From DATAAM01 sp036260075 (GTDB lineage: Bacteria; Actinomycetota; Acidimicrobiia; Acidimicrobiales; JAHWLA01): 18,161 nucleotides of DNA. Of this stretch, positions 6,292 through 13,376 are shown one piece after another. The notes beneath the pieces are model-generated. The model saw only the letters and a list, made by a program, of their open reading frames with translations, ran no database searches and had not been told where the DNA came from. Positions within the stretch are counted from its first letter, which is position 1. Each line of letters opens with the position of its first letter. The translations under genes were made by a program, and so were the position numbers. The DNA is taken from NCBI GenBank assembly GCA_036260075.1, contig DATAAM010000145.1:1-18161 (forward strand), given 5' to 3'.

Positions 6292-6960
6292 CGGAACGTA
6301 TGTGTCGTGCTGGGGTTGGGCGTGCTGGCGGCGATGATCCCCGTGCTCGTCGCCGTGGCCCCCGCCCGGGCCGCCACCGACCCGCAGGCCGCCGAGGCGG
6401 CGTTCGTGGCCAAGATCAACGCGCTGCGGGCGAGCAAGGGCCTCGGCACCCTCCGGGTCGACGGCGAGCTGACCGCCATCGCCCGACGCTGGGCGGCCCA
6501 CATGGCGGCCCAGGGCGACATCGCCCACAACCCGAGCTTCTCCAAGCAGGTCACCGCCAACTGGGCGAAGCTCGGCGAGAACGTCGGCATGGGCCCGGAC
6601 GTGGATGCCCTGCACAGCGCGTTCGTCGCCAGCCCCACCCACTACAAGAACCTGGTCGACGGCGACTTCCAGCTGATCGGCGTGGGCGTGGTGGTGGCCC
6701 CCGACGGCACGCTGTTCACCTCGCACCAGTTCGAGCGCCTGGCCGACGCCCCCGCCGCCGCTCCCGCCCCCGCCGCCGCTCCCGCGCCCCGTCCGGCCCC
6801 TCGTGCCGGTCGCACCGCCGCTCCCGCTCCCGCCCCCAAGCCCGTGGCGGCGCCTGCGCCCGCACCCGCACCGTCTCCGGCACCTGTCGTGCCGACCGCT
6901 CCCGCACACGCCGTGCAGGTGCTGGAGACCCTGCGGACCTTCGCCCGTCCGGCCGCCTAG
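6283..6960 (+). CDS. Secreted CAP/SCP-domain protein (YkwD-like) under riboswitch control
   Basis: The protein has 225 residues. A signal peptide (LRLRN, then about 20 hydrophobic residues, then APARA|ATD near residue 30) sends it across the membrane. The CAP domain (about 35-155) shows AAFVAKINALRASKGL, WAAHMAAQGDIAHN, the signature GENVGMG, an HSAFVASPTHYKNLVD segment and LIGVGVVVAPDG. The His of AAHMA and of HYKNL and the Glu of GENVG fit the CAP cavity. A flexible Ala/Pro linker of about 50 residues follows, ending in a short hydrophobic tail (VQVLETLRTFARPAA). Bacterial CAP proteins are extracellular, often linked to the cell wall or surface, with unclear biochemistry. TTG is chosen as start because of the ideal SD GGGAGGA five bases upstream; later GTG or ATG codons would cut the signal peptide. 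The c-di-GMP aptamer upstream implies c-di-GMP-dependent expression, in line with a surface-remodelling role. Its stop overlaps a convergent tiny gene. Confidence 0.9.
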   Translation: MRLRNVCVVLGLGVLAAMIPVLVAVAPARAATDPQAAEAAFVAKINALRASKGLGTLRVDGELTAIARRWAAHMAAQGDIAHNPSFSKQVTANWAKLGENVGMGPDVDALHSAFVASPTHYKNLVDGDFQLIGVGVVVAPDGTLFTSHQFERLADAPAAAPAPAAAPAPRPAPRAGRTAAPAPAPKPVAAPAPAPAPSPAPVVPTAPAHAVQVLETLRTFARPAA

Positions 6961-7046
6961 TCCGACAGCAGCACGAGCTGCACGAAGGCGGCGCCCACGA
7001 TGAGGAGGAGCAGGGCGGCGAGGGCGATCGTGGTGCCGGGGCGCAT
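6957..7046 (-). CDS. 29-residue single-TM peptide
   Basis: This short frame, with ATG at 7046-7044 and TAG at 6959-6957, encodes MRPGTTIALAALLLLIVGAA and a further nine residues ending VLLSD. It is one hydrophobic helix with a basic N-terminus and an acidic C-terminus, the layout of a small N-in membrane peptide. It starts 9 bp after the SAM hydrolase stop on the same strand, at the end of the proC cluster. Its stop shares two bases with the stop of the convergent CAP-domain gene. No strong SD is visible, so it would depend on coupling to the gene upstream. The role is unknown. A clean TM composition with no charged residues inside the helix argues that it is coding, but so short a frame could occur by chance. 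Confidence 0.5.
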   Translation of the reverse strand: MRPGTTIALAALLLLIVGAAFVQLVLLSD

Positions 7047-7055
7047 GCGGCGACT

Positions 7056-7871
7056 CTACGAGGAGCCCGGTTCGGCCAGCGACACGGCGTCACCCGCCCC
7101 CAGCCGAAGCAGCTGGGCCGCCGACTGCCGGTCGAGCGCAACCGACACCATCCCGTAGGAGTCGACCACCAGGCCCACCTCGCCCGGCTTCAGGTCGCCG
7201 TAGGCGTGCGCCCGCACCGCGGTGCGGGCCTGGTCGCGCCAGCGCAGCGCCACCCGCTCGCCCAGCGGGTCGACGTCTTCGGGGGAGAGGTTCAGCTGGA
7301 GGTTGCCGTAGCGGTCGACCCACAGCACCTCGGCGTGCAGCACGCCGCCTTCCACCCGGGGCACCGGCAGCACGCCGGGCAACAGCGTCATCGGGTCGAG
7401 GAGCTCGCCGAGCTCGGCCAGGTCGACGCCGTTGCACACGTGGGCCGCGGCCGGGCCGAACACGTCGCGGCCCGCGAACGTGGGCCCCGGGGCAGGCAGG
7501 TGGTAGTCGTCGTTGGTCAGCTCCACGGCCCGAGTGGCTCCGCCCACCATGGCCACGGCCGCCGCCAGCAGGCCGTTGTCGGGACCCACGAAGACGGCCT
7601 CGCCGTCGGCCACCTCCACCGCCACCGCCCGCCGGGCCGTGCCCACCCCGGGATCGACGACGGCCAGCACCACTCCCGGGGCCAGGTACTGCACGCTGCG
7701 GGCCAAGGCCAGCCCGCCTGCCCGCACGTCGTGGGGCGGCACCTCGTGGGTCACGTCGACCACCGTGACGTGGGGCGCGATCGTGCGGACGACCGACTTC
7801 ACCACGCCCACGAACTCGTCCACCAGCCCGTAGTCGGACAGGAAGGAGACGGTGTCGTGGTGGCGGCTCAG
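7056..7871 (-). CDS. S-adenosyl-L-methionine hydrolase (SAM hydroxide adenosyltransferase family), probable CTG start
   Basis: Family members split S-adenosylmethionine into adenosine and methionine with water (older name DUF62; fluorinase and chlorinase are relatives). The N-terminal domain shows TVSFLSDYGLVDEFVGVVK with the conserved Asp of the FxTDFG motif, then DVTHEVPPHDVRAG, VDPGVGTARRAVAVE and FVGPDNGLL. The C-terminal beta domain has GRDVFGPAAAHV and VLWVDRYGNLQLNL. No ATG, GTG or TTG lies close upstream of the essential SDYG motif. Minus-strand CTG at 7871-7869 has an SD (GGAGG) four bases before it, overlaps the upstream stop as CTGA, and gives MSRHHDTVSFLSDYG, matching usual family N-termini and length (271 residues). 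Halogenase activity is unlikely but not excluded. It is the fourth gene of the proC cluster. Confidence 0.88.
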   Translation of the reverse strand: MSRHHDTVSFLSDYGLVDEFVGVVKSVVRTIAPHVTVVDVTHEVPPHDVRAGGLALARSVQYLAPGVVLAVVDPGVGTARRAVAVEVADGEAVFVGPDNGLLAAAVAMVGGATRAVELTNDDYHLPAPGPTFAGRDVFGPAAAHVCNGVDLAELGELLDPMTLLPGVLPVPRVEGGVLHAEVLWVDRYGNLQLNLSPEDVDPLGERVALRWRDQARTAVRAHAYGDLKPGEVGLVVDSYGMVSVALDRQSAAQLLRLGAGDAVSLAEPGSS

Positions 7872-8074
7872 CCCGCCTCCGTGTAGCGGTCGGACAGGTA
7901 CTTGTCGATGTCGTCCTCGCGCAGGCGGTAGGACTTGCCCACGCGGACGGCGGGCAGTTCGCCCGCGTTGATGAGCCGGTACACGGTCATGTTCGAGACG
8001 CGCAGCATGGCGGCAACCTCGGCGACCGTCAGGAACCGGCCTCTCGGGTTCTGGACCTCTGACAGTGGAATCAC
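7868..8074 (-). CDS. Excisionase-type HTH DNA-binding protein
   Basis: This is a 68-residue protein made almost entirely of one MerR/excisionase-like winged helix: RFLTVAEVAAMLRVSNMTVY, then RLINAGELPAVRVGKSYRLR, then EDDIDKYLSDRYTEAG. It resembles the short HTH protein encoded next to proC in mycobacteria (Rv0500A, from memory). It is a chromosomal regulator, not a phage excisionase, since no integrase is nearby. The GTG at 8074-8072 overlaps the stop of the preceding membrane-protein gene as GTGA, and its own stop overlaps the CTG start of the SAM hydrolase, so both ends are translationally coupled. The open frame runs further upstream, but that part merely shadows the neighbouring gene. 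The target genes are unknown. Confidence 0.88.
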   Translation of the reverse strand: MIPLSEVQNPRGRFLTVAEVAAMLRVSNMTVYRLINAGELPAVRVGKSYRLREDDIDKYLSDRYTEAG

Positions 8075-8520
8075 CCCTCTCCGCCTGGAGGGGACTGTAC
8101 GCCACTGTGGTTCATGAGGGAAGTGGGGTTGTGGTGGTGCTTGGGAGGGCGCAAAAGGACCGAAACGGCCAGGCACAGCGTCGCCGCCGCCCCCGAATAC
8201 GGGAGGGCGATCCACAGCGGCGCCCCGAGCGCAGCCATGGCCGGCGTGCCCGCCACCAGGCACAGGCCCGCCAGCCCTCGGGCGGCGGCGGACAGCCGGG
8301 CCCGGTGCCCGCGGCGCCACTCCAGCACGGCGAAGCCGACCAGCACGACGGTGCCCGCTCCGGCGGCCGCCGCTGTCGTGGGCAGGAACAGCTCGATGCC
8401 GTCGTCGTAGGGCGCTCGCTCGGTGGCGGCGGCGGCCACGAAGGCGGCGACCAACCCGGCGCCTGCCGCCACCGCCAGCGAGGCGTAGGCCCGACGTTCG
8501 AACGAGCCCGCCTCAGCCAC
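8071..8520 (-). CDS. Small four-TM membrane protein, unknown function
   Basis: I do not recognise the family. From the GTG at 8520-8518 the protein has 149 residues with four hydrophobic stretches (about 12-30, 46-65, 80-100 and 105-127) and a hydrophilic C-terminal tail containing KHHHNP and SPPGGEG. The start is chosen because this GTG overlaps the proC stop (GTGGCTGA) and stands just before a polar N-terminus (VAEAGSFERRAY). A longer frame exists, but its extra residues are Arg-rich and shadow proC. The gene ends in a 4-bp overlap with the HTH gene, so it sits in the middle of a coupled cluster. A role in proline or SAM metabolism would be guesswork. Confidence 0.7.
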   Translation of the reverse strand: MAEAGSFERRAYASLAVAAGAGLVAAFVAAAATERAPYDDGIELFLPTTAAAAGAGTVVLVGFAVLEWRRGHRARLSAAARGLAGLCLVAGTPAMAALGAPLWIALPYSGAAATLCLAVSVLLRPPKHHHNPTSLMNHSGVQSPPGGEG

Positions 8521-9307
8521 CCGCCAGCTCGCGGCTGCGCTGGGCCGCCGCCTGCACCGCCTCGATGAACGCGCTCCGCACCGCCCGCTGCTCCAGCACC
8601 CGCAGGCCCGCCGCCGTGGTGCCACCGGGCGAGGTCACGTTGGCCCGCAGCGCTTCGGGCCCCTCGCCCGACTCCACCAGCAAGCGGGCGGCGCCCAACA
8701 GCGTCTGGTGGGCGAGCGCGGTCGCCGTGCCTCGGGGCAGGCCCGCCAGCACGCCGGCCTCGGTGAGCGCCTCGGCCAACAGGAACACGTAGGCCGGCCC
8801 CGAGCCCGACAGGCCCGTGACCGCGTCGAGCAGGGGCTCGGGCACCCGCACCACGGTGCCCACCGCCCGCAGCACGTCCTCCGCCCACGCCAGGTCGTCC
8901 TCGCCCGCGGCCCGACCCCCGGCCACGGCCGCGGCGCCCGCACCCACCAGCGCGGGGGTGTTGGGCATGGCCCGCACCACGGGCACGCCCTCGCCCAACC
9001 ACGCCTCCAGCTTGGCCAGCGGCACGCCCGCGGCGATCGACAGGGCCCGGGCCACGCCGGCCGCCGAGGCCGCCCGGCACGCCGCTTCCACGTCGCCGGG
9101 CTTCACCGCCACCACCACACCCTCGCAGGCCACCGGCTCGGCCACCACCGTGACGCCGGGCAGGAGGTCGGCGAGCTGCTTGCGGCGGGGCTCGACCTTC
9201 TCGGCCACGGCGACGTCGGCGGGCGGCGCCCACCCCGCGTCGAGGAGGCCCCGCACCAGCGCCTCCCCCATGCGGCCCCCACCGAGCACTTGGAGTCGAA
9301 CCGTCAT
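8513..9307 (-). CDS. proC: Pyrroline-5-carboxylate reductase
   Basis: It catalyses the last step of proline synthesis, reducing 1-pyrroline-5-carboxylate with NAD(P)H in the cytoplasm. The 264-residue protein begins MTVRLQVLGGGRMGEALVRG, with the Rossmann GGGRMG at 9-14. It continues with VVAVKPGDVEAACR, VVRAMPNTPALVGAGA, the family signature VTGLSGSGPAYVFLLAEALTE and VTSPGGTTAAGLRVLE, and all core motifs look intact. The ATG at 9307-9305 directly precedes the Rossmann strand; an in-frame extension of 14 residues upstream looks non-coding. No good SD is visible. It is first in a cluster of overlapping genes (proC > four-TM > HTH > SAM hydrolase > 29-aa peptide). The proC-HTH association is also known in mycobacteria. 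Confidence 0.95.
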   Translation of the reverse strand: MTVRLQVLGGGRMGEALVRGLLDAGWAPPADVAVAEKVEPRRKQLADLLPGVTVVAEPVACEGVVVAVKPGDVEAACRAASAAGVARALSIAAGVPLAKLEAWLGEGVPVVRAMPNTPALVGAGAAAVAGGRAAGEDDLAWAEDVLRAVGTVVRVPEPLLDAVTGLSGSGPAYVFLLAEALTEAGVLAGLPRGTATALAHQTLLGAARLLVESGEGPEALRANVTSPGGTTAAGLRVLEQRAVRSAFIEAVQAAAQRSRELAGG

Positions 9308-9342
9308 GTCGAGCAGGCTACGACGGCATTCCGTTCCCGGCC

Positions 9343-9360
9343 GGCGCACCCGGGTGCGCC
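9343..9360. terminator. Perfect 18-bp palindrome, possible terminator after the YibE/F gene
   Basis: GGCGCACCCGGGTGCGCC is a perfect palindrome in the 72-bp gap between the YibE/F stop (9380) and the proC start (9307). Flanking ATTCC-GT and AC-GGGAAT (about 9328-9334 and 9362-9369) can extend the stem imperfectly. There is no U tract, as is common in high-G+C actinobacteria. It could stop transcription from the YibE/F gene, or be a binding site or repeat; position alone cannot decide. Confidence 0.4.
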
Positions 9361-9379
9361 ATACGGGAATCGAACGTCG

Positions 9380-10675
9380 CTACTCGTCGGCCAGGTCGCC
9401 CCAGAAGTCGCGCTCGGCCTTGGGCGGCTCCCACCCGGGCTCGGCCCGCTTCTCGCGTCGCTTGTCCCGCCGCGGCCTCTTCTTCGGCTCTTCGGGCGGC
9501 TCCTCCCACTCGGCCCACGGGTCGACCTCCACCGGCCGGGCCTGTGACACCACGGCGGCGGCCAGCGCGGTGGTGACGGGCACCGAGGCGATCAGCCCCA
9601 CGCTGCCCACGAGGGTGCGCACCACCTCCTGCGCCACGACCTCGCCGGTGACGACGGCGCCCACCGGCTGGCTCGACAGCGTGAACAGCAGGAGCAGCGG
9701 CAGCGACGCGCCCGCGTAGGCCAGCACCAGGGTGTTCACGGTGGAGCCGATGTGGTCGCGCCCGATGCGCAGGGCCGATCGGTACAGCGCCCGCGCCGAC
9801 TGGCTGGGGTCGGCCCGGTGGAGCTGCCACACGGCGGACGCCTGCGTGACGGTGACGTCGTCGAGCACGCCGAGCGAGCCGATGACGATCCCGCCCAGCA
9901 GCAGCCCCCGCACGTTGACCTGGCCTGCCGCCGCCTGCAGGAAGTTGGCCTCCTCCGAGGCCAACCCGGTGAAGCGCGAGGCGCCCACGAAGACGGCGGC
10001 CAGCACGGCGGTGAGCGCCAGGCTCACGAGCGTGCCCAGCACCGCGGTGGTGGTCTGGGCCGTCACCCCGTGGGTCAGGTACAGCGCCACGAACATCACC
10101 GCCGCCGCGCCCACGACGGCCACGGCCAGCGGGCTGCGCCCGTCGAGGATGGCGGGCAGCACGAAGAAGACGATCACGAGGAGGCTGACGGCCAGCGCGC
10201 CCAGCGCGGCCAGGCCCCGCCACCGTCCCAGCACCACGACGGCGACGGCGAACAGCGCCCCGAGCAGCAGCAGCGGTCTGTCACGCTGGTGGTCGGCGAA
10301 GTAGTAGTCGGCGGTGCTCTCGGCGCCCGGGGCCCGTCCCAGCACCACGGGCGCGCCCTCCCGCAACCGGGGTGCCTGCGTGCCCTGGCCGACCTCGACG
10401 GCCACCTGCTCCCCCTGGTCGGGCCCCTGCGACAGCCGGACGACCACGTCGAAGCAGCGCGCCTCGGTGTCGCCCAGGCACGGTCGCTCCACGACCTCGG
10501 TGACGCGGCCGTCGTACAGCTCGGCGGGGGGCCCCAGCACCTCCGAGCCGGTGGGCGGGTCGGACGGCCACAGGAGCACGAGCCCGGCCACGGTGGCCAC
10601 CGCGAACGGCACCACCGCCAGCAGGAGGAGCCGCCGCACCCGCTGCGGTACCTCGACCCGCTCGTGGTCGTGCAT
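9380..10675 (-). CDS. YibE/F-like multi-pass membrane protein
   Basis: The protein has 431 residues. One N-terminal TM (about 16-36) is followed by an extracytoplasmic beta-rich stretch of about 90 residues, including LYDGRVTEVVERPCLGD and two Cys that could form a disulfide. Then come about seven or eight TM helices from residue 133 on, and a basic cytoplasmic tail (EEPKKRPRRDKRREKR). The family signature, a loop GSLGVLDDVTVTQASAVWQL, is present, with YRSALRIGRDHIGSTVNTLV after it. YibE/F proteins are widespread in Firmicutes and Actinobacteria; their function is not established, though a transport role has been suggested. The ATG at 10675-10673 starts a short polar N-terminus before the first TM. 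The 152-bp gap to the upstream M23 gene shows no clear promoter. Its 3' end is followed by a strong palindrome. Confidence 0.88.
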   Translation of the reverse strand: MHDHERVEVPQRVRRLLLLAVVPFAVATVAGLVLLWPSDPPTGSEVLGPPAELYDGRVTEVVERPCLGDTEARCFDVVVRLSQGPDQGEQVAVEVGQGTQAPRLREGAPVVLGRAPGAESTADYYFADHQRDRPLLLLGALFAVAVVVLGRWRGLAALGALAVSLLVIVFFVLPAILDGRSPLAVAVVGAAAVMFVALYLTHGVTAQTTTAVLGTLVSLALTAVLAAVFVGASRFTGLASEEANFLQAAAGQVNVRGLLLGGIVIGSLGVLDDVTVTQASAVWQLHRADPSQSARALYRSALRIGRDHIGSTVNTLVLAYAGASLPLLLLFTLSSQPVGAVVTGEVVAQEVVRTLVGSVGLIASVPVTTALAAAVVSQARPVEVDPWAEWEEPPEEPKKRPRRDKRREKRAEPGWEPPKAERDFWGDLADE

Positions 10676-10827
10676 GGGCTAGCGGAGCGTCGACCGATCG
10701 GCGGGGTGGGCGGCCCGGGTCACTCGGTGCCGCTCGCAAGGGCCCACGACGAGGGAGGTGCCTGCGCCCACCTTCGAGGAGGAGGAGGACCGGCGTGCAC
10801 CCTCGATCCGATCGATCGACGTTCCCC

Positions 10828-11979
10828 TCAAGGCAGGTAGTTGCGCGGGTTTCGTGGCGAGCCGTCGACGCGGGTCTCGAAGTGCAGGTGCGGGCCGGTG
10901 GAGTGGCCGGTGGAGCCGACGTAGCCGATGACCTGGCCCTGGCTCACGCTCTGCCCGTCGGAGGCACCCAAGCGGCTCTGGTGCGCGTACAGCGTGGTGA
11001 AGCCCCCGCCGTGGTCGACGACGATGCAGTTGCCGTAGCCGCCCATCGAGCCGGCGAAGATCACCTCGCCGCCCTTGGCCGCCCGGATCGGCACGCCCGA
11101 TCCCGCACCGATGTCGATGCCCTGGTGCATGCGGCCCCAGCGGTACCCGTAGCCGGAGGTGACCGGCCCCCGCACCGGCCAGATGAGGCCCGAGCCGGAG
11201 ACCCGTCCGTCGGTGCCGGGGTCGGCCGCGCTGCGGGAGGCGCGCGCCGCCTGCCGCTGCTGGATCAGCGCGGTCAGCCCCGACTCCGTCTTGGCGACCT
11301 CGTCGGCCTCCCGCTGGTACTCGGCGATGCGGGCCTCGAGCGCTGCGCTCAACCGCTGCTTCTCCGAGTGCGCCTTCTGCACCTCGGAGAGCCGCGCCAG
11401 CACCGCCTTGCGTCGCTCGGCGGCCACGTCGCGCGCCTTCTGCGCCTTCGCCTGCTTCTCGGCCAGGTCTTCGCGCGCCGCCCGCAGCTGGTCGATCACC
11501 TCGCTGTTGCGGTTGGCCACCTCCGACAGCAGCGAGGCCCGACGGGTGGCCTCGTTGACGTCCTCGGAGGCGATGAGGTCGGCGAGCGAGTCGTCCTGGG
11601 GGCGCACGTAGGCGGCCACGGCCCGGTCGACCACCGCCTTGTGCAGCCGGGCGATCTGCGCCTCGGTGGCATGCAGCTCGGCGTCGGCCTGGGCCACCGC
11701 CGCCACCGCGGCCTGGACCGCCTGGCGGGCGGCGTCGGCGCTCGCCTGCTGGGCCAGCACCTGCCGGTTCAGCGTCTTCACGGCCCGGTCGAGCTCTTCG
11801 TCGGACGCCTCGAGCGCGTTGATCTTGGCGGCCAGCTGCGCCCGCCGCGTCCGGGCCTCTTCCCGCTTGCGCTTGGCGTCGGAGAGCGTGTCGGCGCCCG
11901 CGGGCGCGGCAGCACTCAGCACCGTCATCAGCAGTGCGAGGAACAGCGCGACGAGCGTGGGTCTGGAAGTCTTCGGCAT
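10828..11979 (-). CDS. Secreted coiled-coil M23 (LytM) peptidase
   Basis: This is a probable peptidoglycan endopeptidase of 383 residues, or an amidase activator of the EnvC/NlpD type. A signal peptide covers about 1-29 (APAGA|D). Two long coiled coils follow, at about 31-118 and 155-245, rich in Glu, Ala, Arg and Gln. The C-terminal LytM domain starts with GLIWPVRGPVTSGYGYRWG. The zinc-binding pattern looks complete: MHQGIDIG (His285, Asp289), YAHQ (His333) and GPHLHFE (His364/His366). The domain therefore looks catalytic, unlike EnvC, whose site is degenerate. The coiled coil plus LytM design is typical of FtsEX-linked or division-related hydrolase systems, but no ftsEX is in the window. 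The ATG at 11979-11977 precedes the signal peptide; no SD is seen. It lies 64 bp downstream of the MFS gene on the same strand. Confidence 0.92.
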   Translation of the reverse strand: MPKTSRPTLVALFLALLMTVLSAAAPAGADTLSDAKRKREEARTRRAQLAAKINALEASDEELDRAVKTLNRQVLAQQASADAARQAVQAAVAAVAQADAELHATEAQIARLHKAVVDRAVAAYVRPQDDSLADLIASEDVNEATRRASLLSEVANRNSEVIDQLRAAREDLAEKQAKAQKARDVAAERRKAVLARLSEVQKAHSEKQRLSAALEARIAEYQREADEVAKTESGLTALIQQRQAARASRSAADPGTDGRVSGSGLIWPVRGPVTSGYGYRWGRMHQGIDIGAGSGVPIRAAKGGEVIFAGSMGGYGNCIVVDHGGGFTTLYAHQSRLGASDGQSVSQGQVIGYVGSTGHSTGPHLHFETRVDGSPRNPRNYLP

Positions 11980-12043
11980 GACGTCGTTGACAGCAGCCTG
12001 CGCCGTCTGGGCCGTCCCGTGGGGGACCCGAGGAAGCTACCGG

Positions 12044-13249
12044 TCAATTCGTGGCCGGCGCAACCATCCCCTGCCCGCTGCGAAGGAGCCCCCACACGGC
12101 GGGCACGAGCACCGCCGACAGCACCGCCCCGCCCGCAAACGTGGCGCGGGCGCCGGGGCCGTCGAGGCCCGCGGCAGCCACCACCGGGCCGAGCGTCTGG
12201 CCCGCCCGGGCCGCGCCCACCCACACGGCCACCACCGCCCCCCGAACGGCGGTGGGGGCGGCCCCGGCCACCGCGTTCTGGAGGCCGGCGATCGTCACGC
12301 CCTCGCCCGCCCCGTACAGCAGCACGCCCGCGCACAGCGCCCACAGGGCGGGCACGGCCGCCGCCAGGCCGAAGCCCATCGCGAACAGCGAGAAGGCGAC
12401 GGCCAGCACGGAGCGCAGGGCGTAGCGCTCCTGGAGCCGTCCGAGGTTGAGGGCGGCCACCGTGGACGTGACGGCGGGCAGGGCGAGCACCAGGCCGCGG
12501 CCGCCCGCTCCCACCTCGAACGTGCGATCGAGGTAGAAGGGCACGATCGTGAAGAACAGACCGAAGACGAGGACGAACACCACGAAGCCGAGCACGATGG
12601 GAGCGAGCACCGGGCGCGAGCCGAGCAGCGGCCGCACGGCGCGCACCTGGGCGGCGACCGAGGCGTCGCCCCGCCGGCCCCGCGGGAGGCGCACCGACAC
12701 AAGGACGGCGGTGGCGAGCGCGATCCAGTAGGGGGCGAACGTCATCCGCCACCCACCCACCTCCGTCAGCGCCCCGCCGATCGGCGGCAGCACCACGATC
12801 GAGGCGGTCAGCGCGGCGGCGTTGCGCCCCATCATGCGTGCCCGCTGGGCGCCGTCCCACGTGTCGCCCACGAGCACGATGGCCAGGTTGATCAGGCCGG
12901 CCGAGCCGATCCCCTGGATCAGGCGCAGCCCCACCAGCGCCGGGTAGGTGGGTGCCAGCGCGCTCAGCCCGCCGGACACGCCGAACAGGAGCAGGCAGGG
13001 CAGCAGCACCTCGCGGCGGCCGTAGCGATCGGCCAGCACGCCGATCACCGGGGCCAGGAGGATGGCGGGGGCGGTGGTGGCGGCGAGCAACCAGCCCGCG
13101 GCCGAGGTGGGCACGCGGAAGTCGTCCACGATGTCGGGGATGGCCGGGGCGATGAGGACGTTGCCCATGATCCCGGTGATCGTGATGGCGACGATCAGGC
13201 CCAACCGCACCCCCGGCGCGTCGGAGCCCGAGGAACCTCGCGACGTCAT
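12044..13249 (-). CDS. MFS transporter (DHA1-like, drug/H+ antiporter type)
   Basis: The 401-residue protein has about 12 hydrophobic helices in two halves with a cytoplasmic loop in the middle (RLPRGRRGDASVAAQVRAVR). The first half has MFS motif A, GVLADRYGRREVLL (about 68-81), and the LRLIQGIGSAGLINLAIVLV segment typical of DHA1 drug efflux proteins. A motif-C-like PPIGGAL lies in TM5. The ATG at 13249-13247 has a good SD (GGGGAAG, six bases away), and a candidate extended -10 lies further upstream, so it probably starts its own transcript. Substrate prediction is not possible from the sequence, although the family exports drugs or metabolites. The frame open upstream of this ATG belongs to intergenic sequence and the shadow of the YbjN gene. 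Confidence 0.9.
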   Translation of the reverse strand: MTSRGSSGSDAPGVRLGLIVAITITGIMGNVLIAPAIPDIVDDFRVPTSAAGWLLAATTAPAILLAPVIGVLADRYGRREVLLPCLLLFGVSGGLSALAPTYPALVGLRLIQGIGSAGLINLAIVLVGDTWDGAQRARMMGRNAAALTASIVVLPPIGGALTEVGGWRMTFAPYWIALATAVLVSVRLPRGRRGDASVAAQVRAVRPLLGSRPVLAPIVLGFVVFVLVFGLFFTIVPFYLDRTFEVGAGGRGLVLALPAVTSTVAALNLGRLQERYALRSVLAVAFSLFAMGFGLAAAVPALWALCAGVLLYGAGEGVTIAGLQNAVAGAAPTAVRGAVVAVWVGAARAGQTLGPVVAAAGLDGPGARATFAGGAVLSAVLVPAVWGLLRSGQGMVAPATN

Positions 13250-13303
13250 TCGCACTTCCCCGAACGAATGGCGCCGGTCCGCACCTCGGGCCCGACCGGC
13301 GGG

Positions 13304-13312
13304 AAGGTAGCA
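13304..13312 (-). promoter_or_regulatory. Candidate extended -10 promoter of the MFS gene
   Basis: Minus-strand TGCTACCTT fits TGn-TAnnnT. It lies about 55 nt before the MFS ATG in an otherwise gene-free gap of 127 bp. No convincing -35 is visible. The resulting leader of roughly 45-50 nt would contain the SD GGGGAAG. This is a motif match by eye only. Confidence 0.35.
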
Positions 13313-13376
13313 CGCCGTGCGGCGGGCGGGAACGGGCCTTTGCCGGCACCGCGACGAGGTGTCCGCCGACGCGCCG

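Noticed and set aside
7868..8074. Phage excisionase marking a prophage or integrative element
   Set aside because: The HTH type is similar, but there is no integrase, att-like repeat or phage gene nearby, and this HTH next to proC is a normal chromosomal actinobacterial gene.
10676..10827. Hidden gene or promoter in the gap between the M23 and YibE/F genes
   Set aside because: No frame with reasonable composition and no -10/-35 pair could be seen; only short G+C-rich inverted repeats (CGATCGATCG) occur.
12010..12030. Small GTCCC/GGGAC hairpin between the MFS and M23 genes
   Set aside because: Only 5 bp with a 4-base loop in very G+C-rich sequence, so chance is likely.
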